Assembly (NCBI GenBank): GCA_934167305.1 | Contig: CAKPKQ010000024.1 | Coordinates: forward strand, 1 to 16,455 | Reading direction: 5' to 3' | DNA from: an uncultured Clostridia bacterium | GTDB taxonomy: Bacteria; Bacillota; Clostridia; TANB77; CAG-508 | DNA: 16,455 bases | Part shown: in pieces, positions 1 through 7,303 of the stretch | How the letters are laid out: each line of letters starts with the position of its first letter | Position numbering within the stretch: the stretch's first letter is position 1 | Program-made: the position numbers and the translations under genes | Notes under the pieces: generated by a model | Databases searched by the model: none | What the model saw: the letters and a program-made list of their open reading frames with translations, nothing else | Told to the model about the DNA's origin: nothing

Positions 1-960
1 GCATATGGAAATAAAATAACAATACCAAAAGGATTTAAAGTATTACCACATAATCCTACATCAAGTACAGGAGCAGTAACATATACATATAATGAAGATA
101 ATATACCAGCAGTACAAGATGGAATAGTAATAGAAGATACACAAACTGAAACAGCAGGAAATCAATTTGTATGGGTGCCAGTAGGAACAATAAAAAATAA
201 AAGTGATGACTCAAAAGGAGCAACAAGTACAATAACATTAGGAAGATATAGTGATTTTACAATGACAAACGGAGCAGTAGCTTCAGGACAACCAGCACAA
301 GTTGCATCAGTAGAAAATTGCACAAAAGTAGTTCCAATAAATACTGACTATCAAGAATTAAGTACATCTAGAGCAGGAAATACTGCAACAAATTCAACAG
401 CACAAAATGCAACAGCAAGAAACCTAGCAGAATTTATATCAACCAGTTTATCAAATGGAGGATATTACATAGCACGATTTGAAGCAAGTGGAACAGCATC
501 AAAAATAACTTCAAAATATAATCAACCAGTATTAACGAATATAACACAACCAAATGCAGCACAAACAGCAAGAAATATGTATGGAGATACAACAGATTAT
601 GCAAGTGACTTAGTAAATAGTTATGCTTGGGATACAGCAATAATATTCATACAAACATATTCGGGAAAAATAGATTATGCAAGTTATAATGAAGGTAAAA
701 CAACGAAAGCATTTACAGCAACAGGAAAAAATAATGACAAATATTGTAATATATTTGACATGTCAGGAAATGCATATGAATGGACCACAGAATACTCTAC
801 TTACTCTAGCGGTAGCAACTTCGACCCTTGTGTTAATCGTGGAGGGTATTACTATACAGATGATGGCCTAGCCTACGATTACACGTCTAACCGTAGCTTC
901 CTCGACACGACTTTCAGCGGCAGCCACTGTAGTTTGCGTCCCCTACTTTATGTAAAGTAG
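1..960 (+). CDS. FGE-sulfatase / C-type-lectin-fold protein, probable DGR variable protein (5' end outside window)
   Basis: The reading frame is open from base 1 to a TAG stop at 958-960, so 319 residues of a longer protein are visible; the internal GTG at 175 is not the start, because homologous sequence continues upstream. The segment FVWVPVG (codons 55-61) and the later 'FDMSGNAYEWT' and 'NRGGYYY' blocks are typical of the formylglycine-generating-enzyme/SUMF1 superfamily, which has a C-type-lectin-like fold. Codons 261-319 end in an RGG...R...LRP-LYVK pattern like that of DGR target proteins such as Treponema TvpA. The first ~780 bases use A/T-ending codons (AGA, ACA, GCA), whereas the last 180 are rich in NNC, CGT and AGC codons. 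I infer a surface-exposed or secreted ligand-binding protein whose C-terminal face is diversified. Catalytic FGE activity is unlikely. No retroelement gene is present to confirm this. Confidence 0.85.
   Translation, partial: AYGNKITIPKGFKVLPHNPTSSTGAVTYTYNEDNIPAVQDGIVIEDTQTETAGNQFVWVPVGTIKNKSDDSKGATSTITLGRYSDFTMTNGAVASGQPAQVASVENCTKVVPINTDYQELSTSRAGNTATNSTAQNATARNLAEFISTSLSNGGYYIARFEASGTASKITSKYNQPVLTNITQPNAAQTARNMYGDTTDYASDLVNSYAWDTAIIFIQTYSGKIDYASYNEGKTTKAFTATGKNNDKYCNIFDMSGNAYEWTTEYSTYSSGSNFDPCVNRGGYYYTDDGLAYDYTSNRSFLDTTFSGSHCSLRPLLYVK
785..950 (+). other. Candidate DGR variable region (VR)
   Basis: From about codon 262 onward, 24 of the 59 sense codons in 781-957 end in C (many TAC, AGC, TTC, GAC, GGC), against 4 of 60 codons in the preceding 180 bases. 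NNC codons derived from AAC template codons are what adenine-specific mutagenic retrohoming produces. The region lies at the extreme 3' end of a lectin-fold gene, where VRs occur. It ends in a G/C-rich stretch (CGTCCCC, 937-943) that could be the initiation-of-mutagenic-homing site. The boundaries are estimated from composition, since no template repeat is available for alignment. Confidence 0.65.
943..960 (+). repeat. Perfect inverted repeat at VR end (DGR-type hairpin/cruciform candidate)
   Basis: CTACTTTA (943-950) is the exact reverse complement of TAAAGTAG (953-960). This can form a 7-bp stem with a 4-base ATGT loop, including the stop codon. In the Bordetella phage BPP-1 DGR, a hairpin/cruciform of similar size just after the VR promotes homing. 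There is no T-run after it, so it is not a terminator. Confidence 0.6.
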
Positions 961-1007
961 CACTGACCACTGGTTCGAAATTATGATGTTAGCTAATGTT
1001 ATGAGCG

Positions 1008-1081
1008 TGTCAAGCTAACTGTGTAAATTTATTTAAATATATTTGTAGAGCTTGTCAAGATTAGTGTGTAAATTTTTTTAA
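1008..1081 (+). repeat. Imperfect 29-base direct repeat
   Basis: Bases 1008-1036 and 1053-1081 match at 25 of 29 positions. Both contain TGTCAAG and TGTGTAAATTT. The second half of each unit resembles the end sequence of the adjacent IS256-like remnant, so these are probably two stacked element ends from successive insertions or from a duplication. Confidence 0.6.
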
Positions 1082-1087
1082 CATCCA

Positions 1088-1122
1088 ATTAGTAGTACGA
1101 TTTTGTGCTACTAATTTTTTTA
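1088..1122 (+). terminator. Rho-independent terminator after the variable-protein gene
   Basis: An 11-bp stem, ATTAGTAGTAC (1088-1098) with GTGCTACTAAT (1105-1115), has one G-T wobble and a 6-base loop. It is followed by a T-run at 1116-1121. The T-run is on the + strand, so it would stop transcription from the upstream gene or transcription entering the IS remnant. Confidence 0.75.
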
Positions 1123-1142
1123 TATAATTTTCAATGTACTTT

Positions 1143-1415
1143 CTATAATTTTATATATTTTAAAAATCTATCTCCAAACAAAGAGATTAACTGTTCACGA
1201 ATGGTTTTCCAATTTTTAATAGGTTTATTCCATTTTTCAGATAATTCTCTTATACGTAAGAATAATATCTTGTAAACAGCACTTTCACTAGGAAATGCAC
1301 CTTTGCCACGAGTAACTTTCCTTAAAGCAGAATTCACAGACTCAATAGAATTTGTATATATACTACAAATTCGAGAGTGTAATGAATTTTGTGTAAAAAA
1401 TACTTCCAAATCTTA
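1143..1415 (-). pseudogene. IS256/mutator-family transposase, C-terminal fragment
   Basis: This minus-strand remnant of about 89 residues carries the C-terminal signature of Transposase_mut (IS256 family): a TNSIESVNSALRKVTRGKG block followed by 'FLRIRELSEKWNKPI' and a GDRF tail. Intact members are around 400 residues, so the N-terminal part and most of the DDE catalytic core are absent. Family-like sequence (D-L-E-V-F-F) begins immediately after a TAA codon at 1413-1415 (read on the minus strand), which suggests the deletion breakpoint is there. The apparent TTG start at 1407-1409 is fortuitous. The fragment cannot transpose by itself. It shows that mobile DNA inserted next to the variable-protein gene. 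Confidence 0.85.
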
Positions 1416-1423
1416 AAATTTAA

Positions 1424-1462
1424 CTGTGTAAATTCAAAAATTTAAAATTTGAATTTACACAG
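1424..1462. repeat. 15-bp perfect inverted repeat (IS end derived)
   Basis: Bases 1424-1438 (CTGTGTAAATTCAAA) are the exact reverse complement of 1448-1462, with a 9-base AT spacer. The arms contain the same TGTGTAAATT motif as the element ends at 1020 and 1065. This looks like two IS ends brought head to head by an internal deletion or by adjacent insertions. No T-run follows that would make it a good terminator. Confidence 0.65.
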
Positions 1463-1526
1463 CTTTTTCTTGTGAAAAATAGTCCAAAATAAAAAAATCT
1501 TAATTAAGTAGAAAAATTATAAATTA

Positions 1527-1537
1527 TGTTATATAAT
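1527..1537 (+). promoter_or_regulatory. Possible extended -10 promoter for dnaE
   Basis: A TATAAT hexamer at 1532-1537 is preceded by TG at 1527-1528, 42 bases before the dnaE start. No good TTGACA box lies 17 bases upstream, so this would rely on an extended -10 type contact. AT-rich sequence makes chance matches common. Confidence 0.35.
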
Positions 1538-1578
1538 AAGAACACAATATTCAATCTTAGAAGGAGAAATAAAATAAT

Positions 1579-4500
1579 ATGAATGGCTTTGTACACTTAC
1601 ATATACACAGTGAATTTAGTTTACTAGATGGAGCAAATAGAATAAAAGACTTACCAGTAAGAGCAAAAGAATTAGGAATGAACGCTATGGCAATTACAGA
1701 CCATGGTGCTATGTTTGGTGCAATTGACTTTTATAAAGCATGTAAAGCAAATGACATTAAACCAATAATAGGTTGTGAGGTTTATGTTGCACCAAGAAAT
1801 AGAAAAGATAAAGACCCTAATTTAGACGCTAGATATAGCCATTTAATACTATTAGCTAAAGATAATCAAGGATATAAGAACCTTGCAACTCTAGTTTCTT
1901 TGGGTTATACAGAAGGTTTTTATTATAAACCTAGAATAGATCATGAAATAATAGAAAAATATCATGAAGGAATAATATGCCTAAGTGCATGTTTAGCTGG
2001 TGAAGTAAACCAAGCAATACTTGCAAATGATATGGAAAAAGCAAAAGAAGTTGCCTTATGGTATAAATCTGTATTTGGAGAAGATTATTACTTAGAAATT
2101 CAAAACAATGGAATAAATGAACAAGTTTTAGCAAACCAAAAACTAATACAATTATCAAGAGAGCTAGACATTCCACTTGTAGCAACAAATGATGCTCACT
2201 ATTTAAAAAGAGAAGATGCATATAACCATGAGGTTTTACTTTGTATACAAACTGGAAAACGTATGACAGATGAAGACAGAATGAAATTTGATACAGATGA
2301 GTTATATGTTAAATCACCAGAAGAGATGAGTGACTACTTTAAAAATGTACCAGATGCGATTGAAAATACCGTGAAAATAGCAGAAAAATGTAATGTGGAA
2401 TTTGAATTTGGACATACAATTTTGCCTAATTATGATGTTCCACAAGAATTTGCAACTCACTATGATTATTTGGAAAAACTTACTTATGATGGACTAAAAA
2501 ATAGATATGGAGAAAATCCAAGTAAAGAAATATTAGAAAGAACAGAATATGAATTAAGTGTCATTAAAAAAATGGGATATGTAGACTATTTCTTAATTGT
2601 ATGGGACTATATTCATTATGCTAAAACACATAATATACCAGTTGGACCAGGTAGAGGTTCTGGAGCTGGTTCAATAGTTGCATATAGTATTGAAATTACA
2701 GATATTGACCCTATTCAATATAACCTGATTTTTGAGCGTTTTCTAAATCCTGAAAGAATTAGTATGCCTGATTTTGACGTTGACTTTTGCTATGAAAAAA
2801 GAGATAAGGTTATAGAATATGTTGAACAAAAATATGGTAAAGACCATGTTTCACAGATTATTACATTTGGAACAATGTCTGCTAGAATGGTTATTCGTGA
2901 TGTGGCAAGAGTATTAGATATGCCTTATGCAGAAGCAGACAAACTAGCTAAAATGATACCAAATGAAATACATATTACAATAAAAAAAGCTATGGAGCAA
3001 AACAAAGAACTAAAAGACCTTTATGAAACAGACGAAGAAATTAAAAAGATGCTAAATATTGCCATGGCTCTAGAAGGAATGCCAAGACAGGCTTCAACAC
3101 ATGCCTGTGGTATAGTTATTACAAAAGAACCAGTTGTAAGCTATGTGCCACTTTATGTAAGAGATGGAGCTATATCAACACAATATATAATGACAACACT
3201 AGAAGAACTTGGACTTTTAAAAATGGATTTCTTAGGATTAAGAACATTAACTGTTATTCAAGATACAATAGATTTGGTAAAACAAAATCAAGGAATAGAT
3301 GTTAAATTTGATGAAAAAATGAATGATCCTAAGGTATACAAACTATGGCAAAATGGAGAATCAGTTGGTATATTCCAGTTTGAGAGTCAAGGAATGACAA
3401 ACTTCATGAAGGAATTAAAACCAGACTGCTTGGAAGATATAATTGCCGGTGTTTCTTTATACAGACCTGGTCCAATGGATCAAATACCAAGATATATTGC
3501 AAATAAAAAAGATCCGGAACATGCAGTATATACACATCCAGCATTAAAACCAATTCTTGAAGTTACTTATGGTTGTATGGTTTACCAAGAACAAGTTATG
3601 CAAATAGTTAGAGATTTAGCTGGTTATTCATTAGGCAGAGCTGACTTAGTAAGAAGAGCCATGGGTAAGAAAAAACTAGATGTAATGGCAAAGGAAAGAG
3701 AAATATTTATACATGGACAAACAGACGAAAAAGGAAATATTGTTGTTCCAGGTTGCATTAGAAATGGTATAGATGAGCAGTCTGCAAATAAAATATTTGA
3801 TGAAATGGCTGAATTTGCTAAATATGCATTTAACAAGTCACATGCTGCAGCTTATGCAGTTGTATCATATAGAACAGCATATTTAAAAGCATATTATCCA
3901 ACAGAATTTATGGCAGCAATGCTTAACAGCTTTTTAGGAAATTTAGATAAAGTACCAGGTTATATTGAAGAATGTAAAAGACTATCAATTCAAATATTAA
4001 AACCAGATATAAATAAAAGCTATACAAAATTTACAGTTGATAAAAATCAAATTCGTTTTGGTCTTGGAAGCATTAAAAATGTTGGAACAGCTGCTGTTGA
4101 CGAAATAGTAGAAGAAAGAACAAAACACGGAGAATTTAAAGACTTTAGTGACTTTTGCGAAAGAATAAAAGAAACAGCAGTTAATAAAAAATGTATTGAA
4201 AGCTTAATAAAAGCAGGAGCTTTTGACGAACTAGGACAAACAAGAAAGACTTTGATGGTATCTTATGAAAACATTATTGATACAATAAGCAATGATAAAA
4301 AAGGATTTGATGGCCAAGTTTCAATGTTTGACTTAGGAGGAGAAACTCAAAAAGAAGAAATAAAGTACAATTATATAATTGAACCTGAATATGATGAAAA
4401 AGAGAAACTTTCAATGGAAAAAGAGATGCTAGGAATATATATTTCAGGACATCCACTAGAAAAATTGAGAACACAAATTGAAGCAAAAACTACTATAAAT

Positions 4501-5052
4501 AGTTTGAAATTAAGAGAACTATCAGAACCAAGTGAAATAGAAGAAGACGAGAAAGTTACAGAATATCAAGATGGACAAAATGTAATATATGCAGGTATAG
4601 TAACAAGTGTTAAAAAGAAATATACTAAAAACAATACAATTATGGCATTTGTTACAATTGAAGATTTATATGGTGCAACTGAATTTATAGTTTTTGATAG
4701 TTGCTATAGACAATGTTCTGATATATTGGTAAATGATAATATTGTTGAAGTAGAAGGTAGACTAAGTATTAGAGAGGATGAAGAACCTAAAATTGTAGCT
4801 AGAACAATAAAAGAATTTGCAGAAATCAAGAAAAAGGCATTTGAATTAAATGTTACAAATTTAGATGAAGAAACTAAAGAAAAACTTAAAGGAGCAATTC
4901 ACTTTTTTAATGGTGAAAAAAGTAATATGCAAATGCAAATAAAAAATGGAGAGAAACTTGATAAAGCAGGTGGAATTTATATGACACCAGAAATTTTAAA
5001 AGAGTTTCAAGAGCTAGCAGGTGAAGAAAATGCTCAAATTGTTTTAGTGTAA
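1579..5052 (+). CDS. dnaE: DNA polymerase III alpha subunit, DnaE type
   Basis: This is the replicative DNA polymerase catalytic subunit of family C, acting at the fork. The order is an N-terminal PHP domain (histidine cluster H6/H8/H10, D41-H42), a palm with the GPGRGSG motif (356-362), and catalytic aspartates D400 and D402 in PDFDVDF plus D550 in KMDFLGLRTL. A tandem helix-hairpin-helix region (about 800-900) and an OB-fold (about 1000-1075, YAGIVTSVKKKYTK...) follow. The length of 1157 residues is normal for DnaE, and there is no inserted exonuclease domain, so it is not PolC. Bacillota usually carry both DnaE and PolC, with DnaE extending primers. The ATG at 1579 has an AGAAGGAG ribosome site about 11 bases upstream. 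The retained PHP metal-binding histidines suggest possible PHP-exonuclease proofreading, which is an inference. A small membrane-protein gene begins 15 bases after the stop. Confidence 0.97.
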   Translation: MNGFVHLHIHSEFSLLDGANRIKDLPVRAKELGMNAMAITDHGAMFGAIDFYKACKANDIKPIIGCEVYVAPRNRKDKDPNLDARYSHLILLAKDNQGYKNLATLVSLGYTEGFYYKPRIDHEIIEKYHEGIICLSACLAGEVNQAILANDMEKAKEVALWYKSVFGEDYYLEIQNNGINEQVLANQKLIQLSRELDIPLVATNDAHYLKREDAYNHEVLLCIQTGKRMTDEDRMKFDTDELYVKSPEEMSDYFKNVPDAIENTVKIAEKCNVEFEFGHTILPNYDVPQEFATHYDYLEKLTYDGLKNRYGENPSKEILERTEYELSVIKKMGYVDYFLIVWDYIHYAKTHNIPVGPGRGSGAGSIVAYSIEITDIDPIQYNLIFERFLNPERISMPDFDVDFCYEKRDKVIEYVEQKYGKDHVSQIITFGTMSARMVIRDVARVLDMPYAEADKLAKMIPNEIHITIKKAMEQNKELKDLYETDEEIKKMLNIAMALEGMPRQASTHACGIVITKEPVVSYVPLYVRDGAISTQYIMTTLEELGLLKMDFLGLRTLTVIQDTIDLVKQNQGIDVKFDEKMNDPKVYKLWQNGESVGIFQFESQGMTNFMKELKPDCLEDIIAGVSLYRPGPMDQIPRYIANKKDPEHAVYTHPALKPILEVTYGCMVYQEQVMQIVRDLAGYSLGRADLVRRAMGKKKLDVMAKEREIFIHGQTDEKGNIVVPGCIRNGIDEQSANKIFDEMAEFAKYAFNKSHAAAYAVVSYRTAYLKAYYPTEFMAAMLNSFLGNLDKVPGYIEECKRLSIQILKPDINKSYTKFTVDKNQIRFGLGSIKNVGTAAVDEIVEERTKHGEFKDFSDFCERIKETAVNKKCIESLIKAGAFDELGQTRKTLMVSYENIIDTISNDKKGFDGQVSMFDLGGETQKEEIKYNYIIEPEYDEKEKLSMEKEMLGIYISGHPLEKLRTQIEAKTTINSLKLRELSEPSEIEEDEKVTEYQDGQNVIYAGIVTSVKKKYTKNNTIMAFVTIEDLYGATEFIVFDSCYRQCSDILVNDNIVEVEGRLSIREDEEPKIVARTIKEFAEIKKKAFELNVTNLDEETKEKLKGAIHFFNGEKSNMQMQIKNGEKLDKAGGIYMTPEILKEFQELAGEENAQIVLV

Positions 5053-5067
5053 AGGAGAATTCTAACT

Positions 5068-5277
5068 ATGAAAAATGAAAGAATGATTACTAGAAAATTA
5101 TTCATATCTTGTATTTTGATATTATGTATTATTTTTATAACAATTATAGTATTGCAAAAAGAATACTATGAAAACAAATTAAATCAAAAATCAATTATTA
5201 ACAATGACAATACAGATAGTCCACTTCTTATTATAGATGATAATACAACAGGAATGGAAAATGTTAAGGCAAAATAG
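5068..5277 (+). CDS. Small single-pass membrane protein, unknown function
   Basis: A 69-residue protein with a basic N-terminus (KNERMITRK) and one hydrophobic helix at about residues 10-30 (LFISCILILCIIFITIIVL). A polar, Asn/Asp-rich tail of about 40 residues is probably outside the membrane. It has a strong AAAGGAG ribosome site overlapping the end of dnaE and starts 15 bases after it, so it is probably cotranscribed with dnaE. I do not recognise the family. The lack of cysteine after the helix and the lack of a clear cleavage site favour an uncleaved anchor over a lipoprotein. Its own promoterless position suggests expression linked to dnaE, with no evident functional link. Confidence 0.7.
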   Translation: MKNERMITRKLFISCILILCIIFITIIVLQKEYYENKLNQKSIINNDNTDSPLLIIDDNTTGMENVKAK

Positions 5278-5300
5278 CTACAAACTACTATTAGGACTGA

Positions 5301-5329
5301 TTGACAATTAATGGCAAGTGTGATACAAT
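5301..5329 (+). promoter_or_regulatory. Consensus sigma-A promoter of the FN3 protein gene
   Basis: A perfect TTGACA (5301-5306) is separated by 17 bases from TACAAT (5324-5329), with a TG at 5321-5322 as in extended -10 promoters. Transcription would begin near 5336, giving a leader of about 25 bases. A longer in-frame ORF could begin with the TTG of the -35 box itself, but that start would be outside the transcript. Confidence 0.85.
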
Positions 5330-5360
5330 TTTCACGGATAAAAGAGAGGGGGAAGCTTTT

Positions 5361-7193
5361 ATGAGATGTAAAAAAATCATTACACTAATAATTGCGACAA
5401 TGTTAATCTTATTACCAATGATGTCAACACCAGTACAGGCTGTTGTTGGAAAAGTATACAACTTGGAAGCAAAGCAAACAGGAACAAGCGTAAACTTTAC
5501 TTGGTCATCTGTATCAGGAGCAGATGGATATAACGTTTATATTAATACCTCAAATAATGGCTATGAATTTATAGGATCTGTAAAAAATAGCAAAGCAACA
5601 GTAATAGGTTTTGACTCTAAAAAAACATACAGAGCAAAAATTTGTGCATATGAACTAAGTAGAACAGGAGAAAAGGTAGAAGGAGCATATTCATCAGAAA
5701 TTAATGTTAAATATACTACAGACACACCAACTATTTCTGTTTCTAAAGTTCAAAATTTAACATCAAGTCAATCAGGAGAATACATTGCATTAAATTGGAA
5801 TGAAGTATCTAGTGCAACTGGGTATCAAATAGAAGTTGGAATTCCTGGATTTGGTTACATGAATATTGGAACAGCACTTTCAAACAATGTTTTTATTAAA
5901 GGTGCAAAAGTAGGGCAAACATATGAATTTAGAGTAAGAGCTTATATAATTACAAGTGAAACAACAGTATATGGCGATTATTCAAATTCAACAACAATAA
6001 CATTAAAAGATGACAAACAAGATGAAGAAATAAAATTAGACAAAGTAACTAATCTACAAGTAAGCAATATAACTTCAAATACAGCTTATGCAAAATGGAA
6101 TAGTGTTAAAAAGGCTACAGGGTATGAGGTTTGGCTATCAAAAAATAATGGTAAATATAGCCGAATCACAACAACTACCAAAACATATACTGAAATTTCT
6201 GGATTAGATGAAAATACAACATATAAAGTAATTATAGTTGCATTTAATGATGAAGGAGAAAACAAGGTATATGCACCAGATTCTAATGCTGTTAGCTTTA
6301 AAACTTTGAAAAATAACAATAATGTTAAAGTATCTAAAGTAGAAAACGTAACAATAAAAAATATATATTCAAATGGAGCAGATGTAACATGGAATAAAGC
6401 TCAGAATGCTACAGGTTACGAAATATGGTTAGCAAAAAGAAATCAAAAATTTGAGTATATTACAAAAACAAATAAAACATATGCAAGTATTTCTGGATTG
6501 CAAGCTAACACAACATACAGAATTATAATTACAGCATATAATGATAGTGGCAGTAACAAAATATATGCCTCAGATTCAAATGTAAAATCATTCACAACTG
6601 AGAAAACAGTTGACTTAAATATACAAGGTTTTACAGCTGAGGTTAAACACAGAAATGAAGCATATTTACAATGGTGGAAAAATAATGATGCTAAAGGATA
6701 TGAAGTATGGCTAGCAAAAGCAGGAAAATCATTTACAAAACAATCAAAAGATGCAACAGAAAGTAGCTATATTTTATATGATTTAGACTATAATACAAAA
6801 TATAGTGTAAAAGTAAGAGCATATATGTATAAAAATGGTCAAAAGGTTTATGGCAATTTTTCAACAGTGAAAACATTTACAACAGAAAAGTATAATAGAG
6901 AAGATGACAGTCCAAGTGTTGGAAAAGTAAAAAATGTTTCTTATTATGTTGTAAAAGACACTGTATATTTATCTTGGGATAAGGTGCCTTATGCTGAAGG
7001 TTATGAAATTGAATTTACAGTTCCAGGTTTAGGTGGGGCAATAATAATAAAAACTCAAACCAATAGCAGAAAAATATCTGGATTAACTGAAAAAAATTAT
7101 AAATATACAGCAAGAATAAGAGCATATAGAATTATAAATGGAACATATGAATATGGACAATATTCAGAAATTCAAAAATTCTCTGGAAAATAA
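5361..7193 (+). CDS. Secreted multi-domain fibronectin type III protein
   Basis: A 610-residue exported protein. The ATG at 5361 is chosen because GAGAGGGGGA lies just upstream and because a clean signal peptide follows: MRCKK, a hydrophobic stretch (6-21), and a V-Q-A cleavage site near residue 27. The rest is six FN3-like beta-sandwich domains starting at about residues 29, 127, 226, 324, 417 and 520. Each shows the W...A.GYE(V/I)W(L).. and Y....RAY patterns. Domains 3 to 5 are most alike (TGYEVWLSK, TGYEIWLAK, KGYEVWLAK), pointing to internal duplication. There is no LPXTG sorting signal, catalytic domain or obvious cell-wall-binding repeat, so the protein may be released or held by other wall proteins. 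A binding/adhesion or scaffold role is an inference. It has its own consensus promoter and terminator. Confidence 0.9.
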   Translation: MRCKKIITLIIATMLILLPMMSTPVQAVVGKVYNLEAKQTGTSVNFTWSSVSGADGYNVYINTSNNGYEFIGSVKNSKATVIGFDSKKTYRAKICAYELSRTGEKVEGAYSSEINVKYTTDTPTISVSKVQNLTSSQSGEYIALNWNEVSSATGYQIEVGIPGFGYMNIGTALSNNVFIKGAKVGQTYEFRVRAYIITSETTVYGDYSNSTTITLKDDKQDEEIKLDKVTNLQVSNITSNTAYAKWNSVKKATGYEVWLSKNNGKYSRITTTTKTYTEISGLDENTTYKVIIVAFNDEGENKVYAPDSNAVSFKTLKNNNNVKVSKVENVTIKNIYSNGADVTWNKAQNATGYEIWLAKRNQKFEYITKTNKTYASISGLQANTTYRIIITAYNDSGSNKIYASDSNVKSFTTEKTVDLNIQGFTAEVKHRNEAYLQWWKNNDAKGYEVWLAKAGKSFTKQSKDATESSYILYDLDYNTKYSVKVRAYMYKNGQKVYGNFSTVKTFTTEKYNREDDSPSVGKVKNVSYYVVKDTVYLSWDKVPYAEGYEIEFTVPGLGGAIIIKTQTNSRKISGLTEKNYKYTARIRAYRIINGTYEYGQYSEIQKFSGK

Positions 7194-7195
7194 TC

Positions 7196-7229
7196 AAAAA
7201 TACTTAGGTGTAATGCCTAAGTATTTTTT
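7196..7229 (+). terminator. Rho-independent terminator
   Basis: A 13-bp perfect stem (7196-7208 with 7216-7228, core ATACTTAGG/CCTAAGTAT) and 7-base loop, with a T-run forming the end of the right arm. It lies three bases after the FN3 gene and closes that unit. Confidence 0.9.
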
Positions 7230-7257
7230 GGTAAAAGATGTTTTTTTACGACAATTA

Positions 7258-7286
7258 TTGACAAAAGATATACTAAATATTACAAT
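7258..7286 (+). promoter_or_regulatory. Consensus sigma-A promoter of the GH73 gene
   Basis: TTGACA (7258-7263), a 17-base spacer and TACAAT (7281-7286) repeat the -35 and -10 hexamers seen at the FN3 gene. Initiation 7 bases on would leave a leader of only about 11 bases, beginning at the AGGTGA ribosome site (7293-7298). An alternative upstream pair, TTTACG (7245-7250) with TATACT (7269-7274), would give a longer leader. Confidence 0.75.
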
Positions 7287-7303
7287 AAAAATAGGTGAAA
7301 CAT

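Larger units (their letters stand above)
1020..1462 (-). mobile_element. Decayed IS256-family element with terminal repeats
   Basis: The stretch holds the 3' end of an IS256-family transposase gene on the minus strand. It is bounded by copies of TGTGTAAATT at 1020 and 1065 facing right, and by the inverted copy AATTTACACA at 1452-1461; another right-facing copy is at 1425-1434. The transposase stop lies about 80 bases from the right-facing motif at 1065, a usual distance for an IS256 right end. I infer a deletion derivative that kept both ends and lost most of the transposase. The outer limits are uncertain because the end motif occurs four times. Confidence 0.65.

Noticed and set aside
943..960. 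Palindrome at the end of the variable gene as a transcription terminator
   Set aside because: No T-run follows (CACTGACC comes next), and a proper terminator exists at 1088-1122.
1..1578. DGR reverse transcriptase, accessory gene (Avd) or template repeat within the window
   Set aside because: I looked for a second near-copy of the 785-950 segment and for a YxDD-type reverse transcriptase on both strands; none is visible in any reading frame here.
1931..2221. Leu/His-rich minus-strand ORF inside dnaE
   Set aside because: It is antisense to the conserved PHP/palm coding sequence. Its Leu/His-rich composition is what reverse-complemented AT-rich coding DNA produces, and no ribosome site is seen.
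5301..5360. 20-codon N-terminal extension of the FN3 protein
   Set aside because: The TTG start is the -35 box of a consensus promoter. The ATG at 5361 has a ribosome site and begins a normal signal peptide.
5361..7193. CRISPR or tandem-repeat array in the FN3 gene
   Set aside because: The repeats are protein domains of about 90 residues with diverged DNA, in one continuous reading frame, not short identical repeats with spacers.
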